64,000 nt of DNA from Rhodocollybia butyracea (taxonomy: Eukaryota; Basidiomycota; Agaricomycetes; Agaricales; Omphalotaceae), in assembly GCA_015501585.1 (NCBI GenBank), contig JADNRY010000075.1, forward strand, positions 62,001-126,000, given 5' to 3'. Below are positions 59,221-64,000 of the stretch, piece after piece. A program made the position numbers and the translations under genes. Every line of letters starts with the position of its first letter. The stretch's first letter is position 1. The notes under the pieces are model-generated. The model saw nothing but the letters and a program-made list of their open reading frames with translations. It was not told the DNA's origin and did not search any database.

Positions 59221-59469
59221 TTAACTTTCGGGTATGAATCAAACAAAAATCGCAAGGGGAAAGAAACCATAAGTAGATACCGAATTGCACCAGCACGATG
59301 TCAATAACTTGGAAAACGTTTTATGTAAAGAAAACCCAGCCATATCACATACATTTGGTTCAAAGTGAACGAAATTGGAACGTCCAGCAACTTAGGAAGA
59401 AAGTCTTATGTAAAGATTCTACTGGAGGACGAGGGACTTCAAGCTTCAAGATCCCAAAGGTAGGCCTGA

Positions 59470-59890
59470 CTATCATTGATTGGGGGGAGATTATCCGGGA
59501 GAGATGGATTAGCGAAAGGATGAAGAACTCAAGAAATACGAGAGCGAATATCAAACTTAGTGGCTCCGAAGCAACGAGACGCTGATGGGCTGAACCCGCC
59601 GCCCGACGGAGGCATGACGCGAACTCTCCTCAATCATGCCTCGCGATAGATATTGTGCCTTATTACGCGGACATGCTGGGAGCTAAAATTTTGGGAGAGT
59701 ACGCAGCATCTCGCTCGGTAAATTCTTTGTATGGTATGTATGATGGAAGAAGGGAAATAGAGGGTGATTGTACTCTCGACATTCTTCATCAATCTCCAAG
59801 GACAGGTAAGATGATACAAACTCTCCTAATCATCCCTAGGCGCCTTGTTAAGGTGTCGGCGTTTTGCAATTTGGGACGCTCGGTTTAAAA
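59470..59890. repeat. Dispersed copy of the 320-base unit found downstream of the PrnB-like gene
   Basis: Contains GAAGAAGGGAAATAGAGGGTG, TTGTACTCTCGACATTCTTC, CAAACTCTCCTAATCATCCC and AATTTGGGACGCTCGGTT, shared with the array at 51,070-52,090. Its position downstream of the promoter relic mirrors the arrangement at the intact locus. Confidence 0.75.
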
Positions 59891-60073
59891 TTTTCAGTCT
59901 TAAGATTCTCATTATTAAAATGGAAAGAGACGTCCGCAAAAAAAATCATCAACTCTCTCAGGCCAGATTCAGAATCAGATTCACCAAGCAAACTCGAGCG
60001 ACGGAATAGAAATGGCTAATTGCGAAAAAAAAAGAGAAGTTTGGAATTTACCCAAAGAAAGCCTTCATCGACT

Positions 60074-62295
60074 TCATCGATAGCACGGGGGTGAGTCATG
60101 AGGGCGACCGGTGTAATCCTCTTCGTCATCCTCTAGTCCCTCGAGGATTGAGCGGGCGGTCATTACAAAGTCCGCTTTCGTCTGCTCAAGCTCCATCTTC
60201 TTCTTCTCGTACTTCTCCTTCGACCCCGAATCCTGTGTCTCATCGAGCCACTCAATGGCCTTGTCGACAATGGCCCGGAGCTCGCATAATTTGTCTATGC
60301 CATCGGTAAGCGACCCTTTGAGTTTGTATGCGAACGACTCAAACTCGTTTTTGGCAGCGTCACGGATGTCGAAACCCTCGCCTTCAGCCTCGTACTCTTC
60401 AAGTTCAGACCTCATGCGTTGAATATCCTCCTCGGAAAGACGGCCTTTGGCTTTGGTTATGATGAATTTGTTACTGGTGGTGTTACCGGGGTTCTTAGCG
60501 TAGACGGTTGTGTTCAAGATACCGTCAGCATCGATTTTTAAGGTGATATCGATTTGGGATGAAGAAGCTTTGAATCTCCCAAGGACGTTATAGTCCTCGG
60601 AACTGGCACTACCACCTTCCAGGATGGAGATAGGCCTACCGGGATACACGGAGAAAGACTTGGTATTTTCGGTGGGGATGGTGGTGTTATGCTCGATGAG
60701 TGTTGTCCTAGCGGTGTCAACCCTCCTAGCAGTCTCGGTACTGGTGTTCTCACTCTCAGTGACTTCAGCAATATTAGTCCCCACATCTGCGTGGAAAGTT
60801 GTGAACATTTTACGGGTTTCAGAACTTTCTAACTCGAGATGCGCTTCAGTCTCGACATTGAGATCAAACGGAGCAACATCGCGAAGGACTAAATCTGGAG
60901 TTCTCTCACTGGATGTGCCACCAGAAAGAATGGCCGCCTGGACAGCAGCGCCGTATGCGACAGCCTCGTCCGGGTTGGTGTTTTTGTTGAGCTTCTTGCC
61001 GTTGAAAAAATTGGAGACGAGCGTGATAACACGAGGGATACGGGTGGAGCCACCAACCATAACAATCTCATGCACGTTGCCCTTGTCGATCTTGGATTCG
61101 GACAGGACTTTCTTAACGGGGTTAAGGGTGCGTTTGAAGAGGTCCTGGCAGAGCTCCTCGAAACGAAGACGAGTGATTGAACTGCGAAAGTCGATCCTAT
61201 CGCAGAGGGATTCGATTTCAATGGAGGTCTTGGTGAGTGAAGAAAGGTTCCGCTTTACAACTTCACAGGCAGCGCGGAGACGCCGAACCGCACCAGGATC
61301 CGAGGAGATATCTGTAGCAAGTCAGAGAAAATATTAAATGAGAGGACGGATAAAACATACCCTTCTTGTTTTTGCGCTTGAACTCTTCGATAAAGAAGTT
61401 GACGAGGCAGGTATCAAAGTCCTCACCACCAAGGTGAGCGTCACCAGCGGTGGCCTTGACTTCGAAAATACCGTTTTTCATGGTCAAGAGCGAAACATCA
61501 AGAGTTCCTCCTCCAAAATCAAAGATGAGGACATTACGCTCTCGAAGTAAATTCTTTCCGAGACCATAGGCAACGGCAGCAGCGGTTGGCTCATTGATGA
61601 TACGTAGAACATTCAAGCCGGCGATTCTACCAGCGTCCTTGGTAGCCTGGCGCTGTGAGTCATTGAAATAGGCGGGTACAGCAATAACCGCGTTCTCAAC
61701 AGTGGTATCAAGGAAAGCCTCGGCGGTCTTCTTCATTTTGAGGAGAACCATGGAAGAAATTTCTTCGGGGCACTAGACGACACCGAACTGAGTATAAATC
61801 AAACAAAGGGGAGAGAGCTTACAAATTGCTTCGTCTCGCCATGGTGCTGGACCTCGATGTAGGGCTTTTTATCCTTGGAGACGACTTTGAAAGGGAGGTG
61901 CTTCATGTTAGCCTGGACCTGGGCATCATCAAATCTACGACCGATGAGGCGTTTGACGTCAAAGACACTGGAAGAAAACAAATTAGGACAAAGGGATTTC
62001 AAGATGTTTAATAATAAATATAGAAAACGTACGTATTGTTCAGATTCATTGAGGCTTGTTTCTTCGCGTCATCGCCAAAAAGACGTTCGCCATTGGTGAA
62101 GGCAACGTAGGAAGGTGTTGTACGGTTGCCTTGGTCGTTGGCGATAATTTCGACATGGTCGTCCTGCCAGACACCGACACATCTAGGAGACGACGTCAGT
62201 CTTCGTGGAAACAGGAAAGGGAACAAATAAACTCACGAATATGTGGTACCAAGATCGATACCAATGGCTTTTGAATTTGAGGAATAATAACCCAT
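60074..62295 (-). CDS. Divergent cytosolic-type Hsp70 with remodelled substrate-binding domain
   Basis: Exons 62295..62237, 62182..62033, 61967..61823, 61772..61361, 61311..60074; 667 residues. The ATPase domain is well kept: [81 protein letters not shown]. The interdomain linker is DLVLRDV (395-401) instead of DLLLLDV. The substrate-binding beta domain is abnormal: about 40 extra residues (about 407-446) precede the GTETAGG-equivalent STETARR. The VFEGERA motif is ILEGGSASS, and the GIPPAPRGVPQ loop is missing. The helical lid is present ([21 protein letters not shown]). The C-terminus is PHDSPPCYR with no EEVD; a DEVDE-like remnant is out of frame just after the stop. Probably a specialised or decaying chaperone. 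Confidence 0.93.
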
Positions 62296-63127
62296 TATGA
62301 TTGTGTTTTAGTGGGTGAGGCGATGGAAAGAAAGGATGAGAGCTCTAAGCTCAATTGCTCAATTTTATAAAAACAACGCAATGACTTGAGGGTTCTGCAT
62401 GGCTAAAGCTCCGGTGGTCAAGGGTGCGATGGGACCTGATATGGTAGACTCTTGCCTTTGTCTTATTCAAACTGCATGAGGATGAAGACAGCCATGAAAT
62501 AATATCGATAAACTAATTCAGTTGATCGACGACGTTTTGAACTCCTCCACAATCGGATGACCCAGTAAGTATACCTCTGCTAAGTTTTCGGTTCCTTTTA
62601 CCTCGAAGGAAGGAGAGATTCCGCAGTACGAGAGGCCGCATGATCTAAGAGATGGGAAAGGTTACTGCGGCCACAATCAGGAAGCGACACAGCTAGTGAT
62701 GCAGTAGCAGCAGCGGTCTACATTCCATTGGTGGCCGGAAATTGCCTTTCCTCGCTGGGGAGCAAACAATATGATGGGGTTTTTTCAACGCTCCCCTGCC
62801 TCCAACGCCTAAGATCTCGACAGGTCAATGCACGAGAGGAAAATAAGGAAATTCGCAACACTGACACTGACTCGACACATCGTCACATGTTTAGTTTCGG
62901 CCCGGCTATTCAAGCATTCAACGCAGAGACTTGAGGATGTCTTGTCAAGGATGGTGCAGCTTGAGACTCATTACCTTTTTCGAAACGCTTATTCTGGCTG
63001 TGTACGCTACTAGTAATTGTATTAAAGAGACTTTCATTTATCTTCAGCCGTGAACATCCTTTCAGCTTAGAGTTTGACGAAGACGTATAAATCGACGACA
63101 TTGGAATATGCTAGCCAAAGAAATCTT
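62296..63127. promoter_or_regulatory. Intergenic region between the tandem Hsp70 genes
   Basis: Should contain the promoter of the upstream (60-62 kb) Hsp70 gene and the 3' flank of the second. A loose heat-shock-element-like run (CGAAGGAAGGAGAGATTCC, near 62,600-62,625) is visible but does not form three clean nGAAn units. No other gene. Confidence 0.35.
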
Positions 63128-64000
63128 TCATCGACTTCCTCGACAGAAGGACGGCGTGCGGAAGCCATCCTCACCGCCAGGAGCGCCCCCCGCAACGTAT
63201 AGTTTCTGGATGATCGAGTTGGCAGTCGCCTCAAGTTCCTTCTGGGTCCCCTCGTACTCATCCTTCGAACCCTCCTGTGACTCATCGAGCCACTTAATGG
63301 CATCATCGACAACAGACTGGAGCTTACTCAACTTGCACATGTCATTGATAAGGGACTGTTTGAGGCCATATGCGTACAACTCGAAACTGTTTTTGACAGT
63401 AATACGAGTGTTGAAAGCTTCGTCTTCGGCCTCGTACTCCTCGGCTTCTATCGTCATGCGTTCAATCTCCTCCTCGGAAAGACGGCCCATGTCATTGATT
63501 ATAGTGGTTGTAATGAAATTGGATATGCCGGTGGTCGTGTCTGAAGCGGATACGTTCAGAATACCGTTAACGTCGATGTCGAAGGTGACCATGATTTCAG
63601 GAGTACCATGGTAAGGAGGAGGAATATCGGAGAGCTCAAATACTCCGAGGAGTTTGTTGTCCTTGGTGCGCGCGCGCTCGCCCTCAAAGACCTGGAAAAG
63701 GATGCTCTCCTGGTTGTCAGTAGATGTGGAAGAGGTGGAGAGCAATCCAGTCTTCTTAGTGGGGATGATGGTATTGCGTTTGATTAGTGCATTCATGATA
63801 CCTCCGGCGGTCTCAGTACCGAGGGAGAAAGGCGTGACATCTAGAACAACTAAATCCTGAGTCTTCTCAGATGTGACACCAGAGATAAGGGCAGCCTGGA
63901 CAGCAGCACCATAGGCCACAGCCTCCTCTGGGTTGATGTTTTTGTTGAGCTCCTTGCCGTTGAAAAAGTCGGACACGAGCTTGACAACATAAGGGATACG
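63128..64000 (-). CDS. Hsp70, C-terminal part (5' end beyond the window)
   Basis: Open minus-strand frame from the window edge ([20 protein letters not shown]) to the stop at 63128, 290 residues. Unlike its neighbour it retains the canonical pocket: [71 protein letters not shown]. It differs in acquired insertions ([13 protein letters not shown]) and substitutions in the lid. It ends [16 protein letters not shown]; the sequence PSVEEVDE is encoded in the +1 frame over the same bases, so the Hsp90/Hsp70 co-chaperone-binding EEVD tail has been lost to a frameshift unless splicing restores it. Tandem arrangement with the first Hsp70 indicates a local duplication. Confidence 0.93.
   Translation of the reverse strand, partial: RIPYVVKLVSDFFNGKELNKNINPEEAVAYGAAVQAALISGVTSEKTQDLVVLDVTPFSLGTETAGGIMNALIKRNTIIPTKKTGLLSTSSTSTDNQESILFQVFEGERARTKDNKLLGVFELSDIPPPYHGTPEIMVTFDIDVNGILNVSASDTTTGISNFITTTIINDMGRLSEEEIERMTIEAEEYEAEDEAFNTRITVKNSFELYAYGLKQSLINDMCKLSKLQSVVDDAIKWLDESQEGSKDEYEGTQKELEATANSIIQKLYVAGGAPGGEDGFRTPSFCRGSR

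Noticed and set aside
59298..59585. 95-codon ORF between the PrnB relic and the Hsp70 gene
   Set aside because: Part of it coincides with the dispersed 320-base repeat and the frame is not conserved in the other repeat copies.

Overview
This window is eukaryotic and almost certainly from a mushroom-forming basidiomycete (Agaricomycetes). Protein-coding genes are split by many introns of about 45-70 bases with GT/GC donors and AG acceptors. The gene set includes an Ase1/PRC1 microtubule bundler, mitochondrial NADH-cytochrome b5 reductase, a Hog1-type MAP kinase, two DUF6535-type membrane proteins, a PrnB/IDO-like protein, a ubiquitin-like-domain (ULD) protein and Hsp70. No prokaryotic features, rRNA or tRNA genes were recognised.

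Layout. Bases 1-6,600 are a gene island: the 3' end of an IQ-motif protein, a 2OG-Fe(II) oxygenase, ASE1 on the minus strand, and a divergently transcribed F-box-like gene. Bases 6,600-38,700 are a transposon graveyard about 32 kb long. It holds hAT-type non-autonomous elements (8-base target duplications), a family with CATCAGGAAAAG termini (2-base target duplications, mostly foldback MITEs), two gag-only LTR retrotransposons of one family, a second gag-only LTR element with a Copia-like Gag, a TRIM, a decayed Ty3/gypsy element, a solo LTR, copies of a 2-kb non-coding repeat, and a 30-base minisatellite. An F-box pseudogene, related to the one at 5.2 kb, underlies 28.4-38.7 kb and has been split by insertions nested four deep. 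Nearly every nesting level is proven by an exact target-site duplication. Bases 39-44 kb hold a damaged ULD gene, a Harbinger-like MITE and weakly supported small genes.

Bases 44,590-50,605 are a second gene island: MCR1, HOG1 and the PrnB/IDO-like gene. Bases 50,600-60,000 hold repeats, two DUF6535 genes with another 2-kb repeat copy between them, and the relic of a duplicated PrnB locus. Bases 60,074-64,000 hold two tandem minus-strand Hsp70 genes. The first is complete with a strongly remodelled substrate-binding domain; the second runs off the window end. Both lack an in-frame C-terminal EEVD.

The genes do not form a metabolic cluster. HOG1, the Hsp70 pair and MCR1 all belong to stress physiology, but nothing in the sequence links their regulation. 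The most striking content is the stratified transposon nest. The age order can be read from target duplications, LTR identity and loss of CpG dinucleotides: older layers have CpG replaced by TpG/CpA, while the most recent insertions keep it.
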